Shown one piece after another: positions 43,934-55,689 of a stretch of DNA of 64,000 bases (positions are counted from its first letter, which is position 1; each line of letters opens with the position of its first letter). A program made the position numbers and the translations under genes. Under the pieces are notes generated by a model. That model saw only the letters and a list, made by a program, of their open reading frames with translations. It had not been told where the DNA came from and made no database searches. Source of the DNA: Bettongia penicillata ogilbyi (lineage: Eukaryota > Chordata > Mammalia > Diprotodontia > Potoroidae); NCBI GenBank assembly GCA_023548195.1, contig JAJHZJ010000221.1, positions 682,001 to 746,000 of the forward strand, in the 5' to 3' direction.

Positions 43934-44099
43934 GTCAGTCAACACTTACCCACAAACACCCCTACTAACCTATCCCTGGATGTTGGCTTTTCCAAGCACC
44001 AAAAGTACCCATGATGCCACTCATGATTGTGGTATATGGATATCAGGGGCTGACAGGCATAGATCTCCTGGTGCATTAAAAATCTTACTCTATTTATAT

Positions 44100-44195
44100 A
44101 TAGCTTGATATAGCAGAAAGATCTCTGACCTGGAAATCAGAAATATGTGGGTTTGCGACCCAGATAACTGCTTATTTGCTGTGTGAATTTGAATG
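44100..44195 (+). repeat. SINE head, cut by the LTR at 44196
   Basis: TATAGCAGAAAGATCTCTGA and GGGTTTGCGACCCAG, ending at GCTGTGTGAATTTG. Confidence 0.5.
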
Positions 44196-44572
44196 TGTGG
44201 GAGGCAAAAAAGCTTTGTTTTCTATATTCCTAGGTGATAGGGGTGGTGACCTAGCATGGACAGGTTAGAGATCAGAAACTAAAGCGCAGGCCCAAGGAGT
44301 TGTGTGAGGAAGGGTCTATCAGAGAGGAGAACATGGAGTCACATGGCCAGGGGATAGTGTCCAAAGTTCAGAAAACAGTATAAGAAGCCCCATCTTCCTG
44401 CACGTGGTGTAATCTTCCTGTAACCTTACTGGGGAGGCTACCTGTCCATTCAGGGGGAATGGATGTAAAGATTAATAAAGGCTTTCCTGATTGCACAACA
44501 GGTATTGTTCTCTATTTAAGGTGAGCATGTTTTTCACCGCTGGGGGCTTGTTAAACAGGCTCACTTCTAACA
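44196..44572 (+). mobile_element. Solo LTR of an endogenous retrovirus
   Basis: Begins TGTGGGAGG and ends AACA, with the 4-bp duplication AATG at 44192-44195 and 44573-44576. A TATA-like AGTATAAGAAG occurs near 44380 and AATAAA near 44475. It has no internal retroviral genes and is inserted in a SINE. Confidence 0.7.
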
Positions 44573-45059
44573 AATGAAATGGTAGTTTTCATTAAAAAAA
44601 GAAAAGAAAAATCCATCCAGCATTAACATACACTCTCTCCTTCCACATGGAAGGGAGTGAACAGTACAAGATCTCATGAGATCCCGAAATGAAGTTTTAC
44701 TTACTCTGAGACCCTATTTCATTATCTTTAAAATTAAAGTTTTAGAACAGATTATCTCTAAAGTTCTTTCGTGTTCTAAATCTTTAGGCATGTTAGTAAA
44801 CTGGAAGTTTTGCAGAAATATATTTATTACATAAAGTGAGCCTTCACATGTAAAACTCTCACCATAGCTGGCAAGAATAAGCCCAGTGCAAACCTAGCTC
44901 GAAGGTTTGATAGGGATCATCCAGAGTGCCCATGTATCTTTTACGTGGGCAGAGCCTCCTCTTAAGTCAAAGGGACCTCAACTGAGGGTGACACCACCAG
45001 GTGGAAGTTCAAATCAGATCAGTCTATCTAGGGGCTGAACAAACTGTGGTCTATGATGG

Positions 45060-45800
45060 AATGGAATAGTACTGCAAAGAGAAGGGAAATGGGAAATTCA
45101 GAGAAACAAGGAGAGGTAAATGAATTTAAGGGTGAAGGCAACTGGATCAGGAGAATAATACACACGATGACCACAATAATGTACATTTTCTGAAAATGCT
45201 GAAGACAAAAGAGGAGGAAGAGAAAGACATGGAGTAATTATAATAGCCTATGTTGATCCCTAAGAACAGATAATAACATATCTTCCTCCTCTCCGCAGAG
45301 AACAGAGTGCTGTACATAACAGTCAGATGCAGTCACCATATTATTTGTTTTTAATCTGTTTAAGGGAAGGTTCAGTGCTAAGGAAAAGGGACTCCAAACA
45401 AAAATGGTGGGGATGTTCAAACACAAGGCAACAAGACAACTTTTGTTAACCCTGCACATTCCTTCCTTCACATTCCCAATCAGCACAGAACCCCTCATTT
45501 TGTTTCCCCACAATTGTCTTTCAGCTGGTAACACTTGAAAAAGTTCTGTTTGACTTGACCTTTTGTCCTGGAAGCTTATGACACTGGAAATAAAGAACAT
45601 CTGTATCAGAATTTCCCAAAATGGAAATCAAGGAAAGCCAGGGAGTAGCTGAAAGACATGACATCACCCTGAAATAGACCTGGGAGAATTTTCCAAGCAG
45701 GCTGCCACAGACATCCTCTCTGCCAGCAGGTGATGTGGAAGACAAACAGGGCAAGCAGTTGCAGATAAGGAACAAAGCCCATTCAAGGAATGCTCCCCCT
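45060..45800. other. Unassigned stretch with a chance minus-strand frame
   Basis: A 120-codon minus-strand frame (45600-45238) has no recognisable domain and no similarity I know; probably chance. Confidence 0.4.
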
Positions 45801-45849
45801 CCTCACCTCCACTCCTTGGAATTAAGAAATAACTGATTTTTTCACTTGT

Positions 45850-46045
45850 CCATACTTCTTCTTAGTCCCACTAACACCCTTGTGTATATATTTTGTTTTG
45901 ACTCATCTGTACGTATATGTGTCATTTCTCCCAATACAGTGTAGCTGCCTGGAAGTCAGCTTTTTCTTTTTTGTATCCCCAGTGACTATCACAGTGCCTG
46001 GCACATAGTAGGTGTGCAATAAATGCTTGTTGAATTGATCCTGTC
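45850..46045 (+). repeat. L2-type 3' end
   Basis: CACAGTGCCTGGCACATAGT and AATAAATGCTTGTTGAATTG. Confidence 0.6.
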
Positions 46046-46839
46046 TCTCTTGTGTGACCTAATCACTTTGCAAATAGGATCAGTCCTCTTCTCACAAACA
46101 CTGTGTTTGTTCCTGTGTCACATGAAATATTTGTAATAACAGCAATATTTGTAAAGTGCTTGGCACATGGTAAGTGCTCTATACATGTAAGAAATTGTTG
46201 TTACTGTGATTATATTCTAGATGGTGATCTCCTCAGTGATTCATTTCCCTCAGTCATTTTCCATTACAATCTGACAGGAGGAAGTACTGCTTTAAAAAAA
46301 AAAAGATTATTGCTATAAAGTGCTTGTCTTAGAAAGATGCTCAAAGATTCTAGGAGTTTAGGGAAAATAATCCATGTCATTCAAATGAATACCCCATTCA
46401 CACTATCTATTATTTCTCCTCTTCTCTTCTCCTTTTTCTCTATTACACAGTTGCTCATAATTCACGTATTAAGTAGCCTACCCTTTCCTCCATACTTAAA
46501 AACATGTAACATCTGATAGATATGTGGGCACAGTACCCACAATTTACAATAACAAAGTGAAAGTATATTGTATAGTTGTGAGACTTAAGAGAAAACAAGA
46601 TCTAATTTAAAAATAAATGAATTCCAGTCTGCCAGTGCTCCTGACAGACAAAAGATGGACAGACCAGAAGCCCTCTCAGAGTTCAATTGTGATTCTTTGA
46701 TTGAATCAAAAAGGACAATACAAAAATTACAGAACCTCGTGAACTGCCTAATCCTATCTGAATCCAAAGACAGAAATCCACTTTGCTGAGTTTAACAAAG
46801 TTACCCATCATTTCCTTTAGTAATAGGACTTCCTGATAG

Positions 46840-47005
46840 CATCATAGATTTAGAGTTGGAAGGAACATCTAGCCCAAATCTCTTTTACAGCTGATGTCCA
46901 GCAAGGTTAAGGGAATTGTCAAAGTCACACTGAAAGCAGTCAGCACAGCCAGGCATTTAAACTAAGGTCCTGTGAGTTCCGATTCTGCCCTCTTTCCAGT
47001 TCATT
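46840..47005 (-). repeat. MIR-type repeat
   Basis: AGAGTTGGAAGGAACATCTA and AAAGTCACACTGAAAGC. Confidence 0.55.
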
Positions 47006-47437
47006 TTGCTGTCTGGTTCAGTCTGAGGTCCCCCGATTGAATGTGATTTAACTTTGCAATTTAATACTGCAATACAAAATACTTAGCTTTGTGGCACCTG
47101 ACTGGCATTAATTCATTCTGCAAAGCTTGCAAGAGCCTCTCCCAGCACCCAGCACCTGTTTACCTCTAAGGATGATGTCCCAGTGACAACAATAACACAG
47201 GCAGATACTTTCACTACTTGAAAATTTCCCCTTCAGAAGATGCCGTAACATCCATCATGTTTTTTTAGGATAGGAGAAAATAAATTGGATCGCAATAGCA
47301 TAACATATCAAGCAATTAATTTACCTTAAACGTTAACCTGTTGCAAACTGTAGCTTCAAACGGAAACTATGGACGCTGCCTCTTTCATATGGGAAAACCC
47401 TTCTCTGCCCATCCCTTTTGCGCCTCCCCCGACTCAC

Positions 47438-47660
47438 CTGCCTCCCAGGCACTCCCTCTCAGCCCCAATTGGATGGTTGGCTCTCCCTGATTCAGGTCCA
47501 CAGGTAACACTGAAGCCTGATTGGGAGAACTCTCCATCAGGCAGTCCCTGTCTCCACCCCCTCTTCGGAGCCTGAAGTTTACAAACCTGTTGTCAAGGCA
47601 ATCCTAATCCCTGGGAAAGGCCATTGGAGAAAGTAGCTAGAAACTGTTCAATCTGAGCAA
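47438..47660 (-). promoter_or_regulatory. CAPSL: Candidate CAPSL promoter and non-coding first exon
   Basis: Reading the minus strand, CCAAT cores occur near 47622 (CCAATGG), 47520 (CCCAATCA) and 47466 (CCAATTGG). An X-box-like palindrome GTTGTCAAGGCAAT lies at 47589-47602. They are followed by a strong splice donor CAG|GTGAGT at 47438/47437. Several CpGs stand out against CpG-poor surroundings. RFX and CCAAT factors commonly drive cilia genes, so this fits a CAPSL first exon 34 kb upstream of the start codon. The assignment is inference; it could instead belong to an unrelated transcript. Confidence 0.4.
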
Positions 47661-47879
47661 TCTGAAACTGGGATGTTAGCAGGACGGTACTATTTTCACT
47701 GCCCTCTTCCCCACCTGATTTTTGTAGATAGGTAATGGCATGTCGCAAAATGAACTCCTTTCACCCAAGCAACTTTTTCTTGGCTTCTGACTTCTTCAGA
47801 CGACTTTTTGTAGAAATATCTCGCTACACTATCAGACTTAACGCTGGAAAGACCTTGTTACAGTGTGTGACAACACCAC

Positions 47880-48120
47880 AGAGTAGCCTGGTAACATTAC
47901 AGGTGATTGATTTGCAATATGCCCTTCCCCAAAACTGACAGTCAAGTCACCTGACCGGATAATCAGACCCATTTGTTCCCTCTGTACAAGGTAAGGAAGC
48001 AATCGGTTTGCCAATGTAGCAGCCTGGCAGTATATATAGGTGGGGTCGAACAAGCTCTCTAGCGATCCAATATTTAGACATTTCCTTACTCATTTGCAAT
48101 CTCTTTCTCAGCAATTAATT
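47880..48120 (+). promoter_or_regulatory. TATA-box segment, possible LTR remnant
   Basis: GCCAATG near 48011 and GTATATATAGG near 48031 have promoter-like spacing. No TG...CA ends or duplication could be fixed, so LTR origin is only a guess. Confidence 0.25.
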
Positions 48121-48324
48121 GACTCAAACCCCCATTAGAGAAACTTTCTTTCCCAAGAGCCATTACTTATTTCCCTATAATTCTATAAATATTAAAATTA
48201 GTGGATATGAACAAATTATTAACAAAAGCACCAAGAAATCAAGGACAAAAATAATTATTTACAATATTTTGACTGTAGGAAAGTTCACAGATGTCATAAA
48301 CTCTTTTTATAGACTTAAATTCAT

Positions 48325-48540
48325 AGCTAGTCTCAGCACTTACTATCTATGTGACCTTGGTGAAGTCACTTAACAACTCTGTGCCTCAGTTTCCATATCT
48401 GTAAAATGGGGATAATAATTGCACCTGCCTGACAGGGCTGTTGAGAAGATAAATGATATAACATATGAAGCATTTTGTAAACTTTAAAGTTCCATTTAAA
48501 TGCTATTATTGTTATCGATTATGATCATAAAATGATATAA
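48325..48540 (+). repeat. MIR-type CORE-SINE
   Basis: TATGTGACCTTGGTGAAGTC, GTGCCTCAGTTTCC, GGGCTGTTGAGAAGATAAAT in order. Confidence 0.7.
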
Positions 48541-49057
48541 CAATGCATAATTCCACTTCTTCTGGAAATAGTCCCTAATCCTTGAGTTCACTTCAGATAC
48601 TGACTAAACTCTTTTAAAAAACTCCTTCATATTTCTTCCTACAATAAGGGTTAAATTCAATCTCTTAGAAAATAAACTAGATTAATCCCTTTTCTTTGTT
48701 TCTTCTTCAGCAATCATAGGAAGGTAGTCTTTCCAAAATACACTTTACTTGCCAACCCCTTACAAATTTTTCCAAAACAAATTTATAAGGTGTCTTTTTA
48801 TGATATCACATGACAATTCTGACAAGGAAATGTTTTGTATCACCTTCTTCATCTCTATTTTCTCAACAGATTCTTTTTAGCTCCCATAGATCAAGATAAA
48901 ACACACAGTTTGTCCTTCACTCCATAAAGTCTCAACTGTCACTTCAGAATTGCCAGAATAAACTGCTTTTCTCAACATTCAATGCTTACTCTTAAAGATA
49001 CAATTACACTATATACATTCTCCATAAGAACTATTTGAAAGATGGGTTATACTAGGT

Positions 49058-49258
49058 CAGGGGTAAGGAACCTATGGCCTTGAGGTCACATGAGGCTTTC
49101 TAGGTCCTTGAGTATGGCTTTTTCACTGAGTCCAAGTTTTACAGAACAAATCCTTTTATGAAGGGGTATGTTCTGTCAAGTTTGGATTCAGTCAAAGAAC
49201 TGCACTTGAGGAGCTAGAGGACCATATGTGGCCTCAAGGCTGTAGGCTCCCCAGTCTG
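49058..49258 (+). mobile_element. hAT-type foldback element
   Basis: Starts CAGGGGTAAGGAACC and ends GGCTCCCCAGTCTG. Long inverted arms (GGCCTTGAGGTCACATGAGG and its inverse near 49230) make a near-complete palindrome. Confidence 0.65.
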
Positions 49259-49437
49259 TTAGATGAAAACTGTCTGATTCCCCTGAGAGAGAAATGCTCA
49301 AATCATGTTTCTTCCTCCTTTAATGCACTTTACTTTTGTGATGGCTTCCAACAAGAACTGCCTTTTGACCTAGGTGCTAACAATTGCTCTTGCAGATCCA
49401 CTTATTTCAAAAACAGGGCTCTCCTACAAATCTAGAA

Positions 49438-50106
49438 CAGAGACCTTAAACACATGATTGCAGGTGGCCTGAAACATTCTCAAGTGCCAATTAAAGTATA
49501 ATTGAAAAATACTTAACAAAATAACTAAGAATACGAGTGGAATAGGTTTAGTGAAGACTTCTCAGATTGTAATCCTTCTCCCAGGGGTGAGGTAAAACCG
49601 AGAGGCTCAAGGTTACAATATTTTTAGAGTGGAATAATTCTATATAAGGTTATAAAACTATATAAAACTATTATAAAATGTAGTACATTAGGGTCTCAAT
49701 GATTGGATGAAACTTACATAATTCTTCGATATCTTCATTTCAAAAGGGATTGGCTAGATTTCATGTCTAGAATGTAAGATCATATTCTCAGCTAATGAGG
49801 ATAATGGTCAGTGGGGAGGGAGGCACTTGTGTTAGAGTCTATATATATCATTGCTTCTCCTTTGTCTTTGGCTTTTCCTGCTCCAGGTGAACTGGTACAG
49901 GAACTGCCCCACTTCTCAAGAATCGAATAAATAAACTTTCTGTCATCACTTTGAGAGGCCTCTGAGTAATTAATTAAGTAGGGATCCGAGCCATCCCATA
50001 CAACAATAAAGGTAATGTTAACTTGTTTTCTGAGTCAACATATGGACCACAGGGACCCTTACGTATGGGTGAGTGATCACAATTCCATTTCAGTTTGACA
50101 CTGTTG
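49438..50106 (+). mobile_element. hAT-type non-autonomous DNA transposon, split by an LTR
   Basis: Terminal inverted repeats (CAGAGACCTTAAAC at left, inverse of CAACAGTGTCAAAC at right) with an 8-bp duplication matching at 6 of 8 positions. The inner sequence resembles 19006-19170. Confidence 0.55.
49538..50002 (+). mobile_element. Solo LTR nested in an hAT element
   Basis: TG start, CA end, TATATATA near 49842 and GAATAAATAAAC near 49924. Both flanks belong to the same hAT element (49438-50106), which gives the boundaries. Confidence 0.65.
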
Positions 50107-50554
50107 ATCCAAAATAGCCATCAACAGAACTACTCTTTGGTTCTAAAGAGTTCTTGCAATTCTCAAGGAAAGAAATCCAAGTTGTCAATAGCCTAGCCAC
50201 ATGGAAAGCTGCTAATATAAGCTAAAACAACTCTGAAGTTCCAAATCAGACCAGATTAGCAAAAATTCCCAAAACAAAAATGCCAAGTGACAGAGAGAAC
50301 AAGGGAGGGAAGACCAACTCATGCACTGTTAATGGAGCTATGAATGAATGGTCCAATTATCTCAGAAAGCAATTTAAATTATGCAAAAAAAATCACTAAA
50401 TTTTGCATACTCTTTGACTCAGTAATACTACTACTAAGTATATATCCCATAAAGTGACCAAAGAAAGAGGATATATAGATATGTATACATAATCATTTTT
50501 TGTTGTAGTAGTGTACTAAAAATTAAACTAAATGAGTGTATGTAAACGGAAGCA

Positions 50555-50945
50555 TAATTGTGCAAATTATAGCACATGAATGTAATAGAATATTACTGTG
50601 TTGTAATAAAAAGCAAAGAGTAGTTTTGGAGAAACCTGGGCAGACTTACATGAACTGAGAAAGAATGAACTGAGTGGAACCAGGAGAAACAATTTCTACA
50701 AAGACTACAAAATTACAAAGAAAATCACTTTGAAATACTTCAAGTCTGATCAAGGCAATGACAAACCACAACTTCAGAGGACCAGTTATGAAACATGCTG
50801 CCTATCCCCTGAGAGATGATGGATTAGATGTGCAGAGTTAGATGGCATTTTTGGACATGGTCAATGTGTGGATTTGTCTTGCTTGTCTAAGCTTATTTGT
50901 TACAAGGGAAGAGTTTTTGTGTTGTTATTGTTTTTAATTTGAGAA
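50555..50945 (+). repeat. LINE-type 3' tail, same family, ends at the GGAA microsatellite
   Basis: Same order of blocks as 40060-40450 (AATAGAATATTACTGTG, GAACCAGGAGAA, TTATGAAACATGCTGCC, TTTGGACATGGTCAATGTG). Confidence 0.6.
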
Positions 50946-50964
50946 AATGAGAGGAACTGGTGAG

Positions 50965-51121
50965 AAGGAAGGAAGGAAGGAAGGAAGGAAGGAAGGAAGG
51001 AAGGAAGGAAGGAAGGAAGGAAGGAAGGAAGGAAGGAAGGAAGGAAGGAAGGAAGGAAGGAAGGAAGGAAGGAAGGAAGGAAGGAAGGAAGGAAGGAAGG
51101 AAGGAAGGAAGGAAGGAAGGA
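50965..51121 (+). repeat. (GGAA)n microsatellite
   Basis: Uninterrupted tetranucleotide tract of about 157 bp (roughly 39 units). One strand is all purine, and GGAA is also the core of ETS-factor sites. Confidence 0.98.
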
Positions 51122-51409
51122 CCATTAAAGCATTTTTAAAAGCACAGAAGAGAACAGAAAGTTCACAGGAAAACAGCAGGATAGCTTAAAAATTAAAAAC
51201 AAGCAATACACAAGAGAGACTGATAGTATCATTCTTCATTTATAGAAAAAATTTTTTGTTGGTGTTTTTCAATATCAGAATAACAAAAATTAAAAATTAA
51301 AAGATGGGCCCTCTTAAAATGTGCGTGGTCTTGGAGAAAGCTAACATATCTAGCCACTAGCACTTACTAAGTTATTAGCACAGAATAATTTCTTTGCCTT
51401 TTCACACTC

Positions 51410-51790
51410 CCTCACCCCACATATCTAATCAGTTGCCAAATTTTTGCCATTTTTACTTCTCCAATGCAACCCTTTACTCCACTCTCACAGCTACCACCTA
51501 GCTTCAGATCCTTACTACTTCTAGCTTAGATAACTAAAATAGCATATGAGTTGTTCTCTATGCCTCTCAGCATTGCCTTGAAGTCCATACAAGGCTGCCA
51601 AAGTAATTTTTCTTGAGAGCAAACCAAGTCACTCCCCGATTCACTCAACTCCAGCAGCTTTCTATTGTCTCTAGGATAAAATGGCAACTCCTCTGCTTAA
51701 CACTTCACAATCTGGCTTTAATCTAGCTTTCTAGCATCATTTGACATTATTTCCTTCTGGGACACTATTCCTGAATTGACCTATGATTTG
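51410..51790 (+). repeat. L2-type LINE fragment
   Basis: CACCCCACATATCTAATCAG, GGCTGCCAAAGTAATTTTTC and AGCAGCTTTCTATTGTCTC follow the L2 order. Confidence 0.6.
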
Positions 51791-52079
51791 AGCTGATTAT
51801 CTTGAAAGGAAAGAGAAGAAAGGAAAAAAAACCCTAGGTCTCAGTTTCTTTATCTGTAAAATTAAGGGATAAAACAAATCAACTCTAAAATTGCTTCTAA
51901 CTTTACATTTTATTCTAAGATAATGGAGCCATAGGGGTACTAGTTGTTCCTAGACATTTTCAATATTTGTGTTCCTCTATGTTGAGTCTACCTATTCTGG
52001 GGGAAAGCTGACATAAAAATGTGTGTATACAAAAATATACACTTCTATGCAAATCTTTAGTGATCCTATTCACAACAAC

Positions 52080-53130
52080 CCAATAGTCTTTTAGCTCTAA
52101 ATTCTTCAACAATTTTTGCAATTCTATATTTTTTTCTCTTGTTAACCTTTCTGTTAGATTTAACCAACTCTGAAAGTAGAATATTAAAGTCTTCTGCTAT
52201 TGTTGGGTTGCTATCTACATCTTTTTGTAGTTCAGTTCATTTTTCTTTATGAATTTGCAAGCTATGCCAGAATATATAACATTAATATTGTTATTAGTTT
52301 TTTGTCTGTAATTTCCTTGATCATAATGTAATTTTTTAGTACAGTGAATTTTTGTTTTTGCTTCTCCTGATAGCATAATTGCCGCTACTGATTTTTTTTT
52401 ACTCACATGCTGCATAGCAAATTTTGTTCTAACTTCTCATTTATACTTTGTGTCTCTTTGTTTTTTAAATGTGTTTCTTGTAAACAACAGATTGCCAGAT
52501 GTTGTTTTCTCATCCAGTCAGTTCTTTCACCCTTTTGAATCTTTTCATGTTTATCCTTATTAAAGTTAGATTTGTATTTTCTTCTATTTGCGCTCCAATA
52601 TTTTTTAATTAAGATTTTTTGGCTCCTCTTTTAAGTCAGTAAATTGTCCTTATTATCAGTTTTTTCTCCATCTACTCTGATTCTTTCTTGGTTTAATAAG
52701 CTCTTCTCCTCTCCCTTTGATAGCCCCTCCCATTTGCAACCATTGTCTTAGAGTCTGAATCTTATTTAACTCGATTTTTTTTTTGTTTCTTTTATGTATC
52801 TAATTCTTTCCTTTATTTTCCCTTTCTTTTTTCCTTCTCAATTACATAGTTAATTCAAAATTCCTCATCCTTTCCTCTAATTTTTTTTCTGTTTGACAGG
52901 CTTTTTCCTTTTTCTGTACATTTTTCTAGGAAATGTTTCTCTAGAAATGTACTTTTCTTCATCGAAGTATCAATTCAGGAGGGAAGTAGTAAAGAAAGAA
53001 ATATTGCCCCATGATAGAAATTACTATGTTCCAAATGATCTAATTCTATCCTCTTTTCACCCCATGATTATTCTCCTTTCATTTTCCATATAATCTCTTC
53101 TCTGCATCCATGCCCTCCCTACCCTTCTGG
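52080..53130. repeat. Old L1-like T-rich segment
   Basis: Phrases such as TTTCTTGTAAACAACAGATT and GTCTTCTGCTATTGTTGGG resemble a segment common in old mammalian L1 elements. The stretch is T-rich with no long frame. Family and orientation are not settled. Confidence 0.35.
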
Positions 53131-53559
53131 AAGTTAATTACAGAAGTTCCATTTTTTCTTGTTGGAGGCAAGGTATGGTTAATGGAGGCAAAATGGTACG
53201 TCAGAGCAAGTGGCCTCCCTGTGAACCAAATCTCCTCAAAATAGACCCAATATAAGGTTTTCCTTTCATATGATGTTCAATAGTGACTTCTTCCACCAAA
53301 ATTGCTTTGTATGTACTTTATCCATATTTTATATTTGTGAATGTTTTCCCACAAGTTCACCACAGAAACTCTACACAAATTGCTGGAGGAGTTTTAATTA
53401 TTCAGATATTGTTATATTGCCACTTTTAGACTTAGATGAACTGCTATTTGCATTACTGTAGGTGACTTCCAAGTTGACGCGATGATAGATCCCTTTGAAT
53501 TTGAATATTTGAGTGTATGTATAATTGTGTGTGTGTGTACATACACATGTAGTTATTCC

Positions 53560-53795
53560 CGTCATTTTTCTGTCATGTCTGACTCTTCATGACCCTATCT
53601 GAGATTTTCTTGGCAAAGTTCCTGGAGTGGTTTGTCATTTCCTTCTCCATGTCCTTTTACAGATGAGGAAACAGGCAGTGAGAGTTCAGTGACTTACCCC
53701 AAGGTCACATAGCTGAATTTGAACTCAGGAAGACAAGTCTTCCTGACTACAGACCTGGCAGTCTATTCGCTGCGCCACGTAGCTGCCTTGTGCAT
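53560..53795 (-). repeat. Marsupial tRNA-derived CORE-SINE
   Basis: TCATGACCCTATCTGAGATT to CTGCGCCACGTAGCTGCC. Confidence 0.75.
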
Positions 53796-53849
53796 CAATG
53801 CAGATACCTGTTATTTCTCCCATAGAATAGGCATACTCTTTGAAGTCGG

Positions 53850-53935
53850 GAGCGTTTTCATTTTTGTCTGTAGATCCCATTAGACCAGCCTAGAATCTGG
53901 CACATGGTTGGTCATTAATGCTTGACTGATTGGGA
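53850..53935 (+). repeat. L2-type 3' end
   Basis: GAATCTGGCACATGGTTGG and a TGACTGATTGG end. Confidence 0.45.
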
Positions 53936-54149
53936 GAAGCTTTGGGGGAATTTTAAAGCAACGTATTTAGCATTGCCTACCTTCTTGATGAGATAAGACA
54001 AATTGTTATCTACTAAAGGATAAGAAGAGAGAAAACTTGTGGGAAATTTGAGGAGATGATCCTGAAAAATCCATGATTCCATTCACATAGGTACTCCTCT
54101 ACTCATACACATCACACTTTCTGCAGTGTTAATTTATAAGAGTTAAATT

Positions 54150-54900
54150 CACAAAGGCTAAAAAGGAAAAACAAAAAAACCTTTCTCCTCAACACACAGA
54201 AGATGGCTGAAATCCTTTCTAGCCCTGGGGTCTTTGGCTTTTCTCAGCAGACAGTGATAGGTGACTGAAGGAAAGAGAGTAATTAAAGTCATTCCTTCTC
54301 GCCTCTGCACAAGGACTGAAAAGAGAAAGGCCAGAGGGCAGTCAGGACGGACGTATGAGAAAAGAATGCTGAAGGGAGCAAGAGAGAAAGAGCAGTTACC
54401 TGAGGGTCCTTCCTTTCCTGCCACTTCCCATCATTTCCTTCGATCTTCATTTCAGACTTGAACTCTCCCTTCACTCAGGTCCTGTGTCCTAGCTCACCCT
54501 TGCTCAAGTATCTGGACTAGGACGATAGCCATGGCCAGAGGGTGGAAGCTGCATCTGGCCAGGTGCCCTCTTGCCTAGGGCCATGTTCCTGGTGGAACTG
54601 CCAAAACCTAGACCGTGTCCCTAACTGGTAAGCCTGAGGCCAAGGAAAGGAGGTGACCAGGCCTGGTTTTCCAACACAAACAAATTCAAGGAACTGGATC
54701 CGAAGGGCTTCCAGGTGAAAAGAATGAAGGAGGCAAGGAAAAGAGAAAGGAGGAACAAAGAGAAAGAACAGCAAAGACAGCATAGCTGGGTTCCCAGGAA
54801 CAGGGTGGGGAACTCCAACGCCTCCTCAGTGAGAGCGGTATACTTGCTGGGAGTTACGCTAGAATCCATGGAATGAGAGTGAGATGTCATAGAGCGATGA
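54150..54900. other. Apparently single-copy, relatively GC-rich stretch
   Basis: No repeat family was recognised. On the minus strand a short frame (GEFKSEMKIEGNDGKWQERK) runs into CAG|GTAACT at 54401/54400. On the plus strand there is CTG|GTAAGC near 54627. A non-coding or lineage-specific exon is possible but unproven. Confidence 0.2.
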
Positions 54901-55000
54901 GGGCTGAAACTCAGTCATGAAAATCCAGAGTAATAGTCAGGGCTCTAACACTTTGTGTTGTAGCCTTGGGCAAATTACTTTACTTTTCTGAACTCTTTTT
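54900..55000 (+). repeat. SINE fragment
   Basis: GTAGCCTTGGGCAAATTACT near 54960. Confidence 0.4.
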
Positions 55001-55119
55001 TGTTTCATTTTGTTTTGTTTATTGCACTAGATATGCACATTTTTATTGGAACTTCCAGTGTGGAAACTCCCTTAACTAATGCAGACTAGTAAATGTGCTG
55101 CAATTTATAGTCATAAAGA

Positions 55120-55280
55120 GGTCATAGGATACTTCAGAGGACCTCCCTTCCGATTCCACCTCTGACAGTGATCACCTTGGGCAAGTCAATTAACATTCCT
55201 GCACTGCCTCAGTTCCTCATCCTGTAAAATGAAGGGAATTGACTAGAGATCTTCTGAGCCCTCTTCTACCTCTATCTGTG
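55120..55280 (+). repeat. MIR-type fragment
   Basis: ACCTTGGGCAAGTCAATTAA and CCTGTAAAATGAAGGG. Confidence 0.5.
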
Positions 55281-55689
55281 ATCCTAGACCTGCTTGGGGA
55301 CACTGATTTGCACAGAGCTCTGTGTTAAAAGTAGGACCAGAACCCATCTATGTCTCCCTGACTTTAAAGCTTTCTGTAAAATAAGCCTGGCTTCCTCTCC
55401 TACCCATTTACAAAAGACATCATATTTTCATGGTATGCAAGTCACTTCTCACACTTAGAGGCATTTCAACCCTTAGCAAGTCCCTTCATCTTTCATTCAG
55501 TGCCTCCAAGTAAAGAAGACTCCTCTCAAGTACCTCCCTATGCCAGTGAAGTCAAGAGTCATGTTCAAGTCATATTGTCATGAGGATCAAATGACTTAAC
55601 ATATTTAATGTGGTTTGTATGCTTTAAAGCTTAATAAATATCAACTATCATTAGGGATAAGGGGTAGGAGAGTGAGGGTAAATATTGGT

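Noticed and set aside
45238..45600. 120-codon minus-strand frame as a gene
   Set aside because: No recognisable domain, no splice context and no similarity to known proteins.
50934..51189. Frames of repeated FLPS and GRKE on the two strands
   Set aside because: Translation of the GGAA microsatellite.
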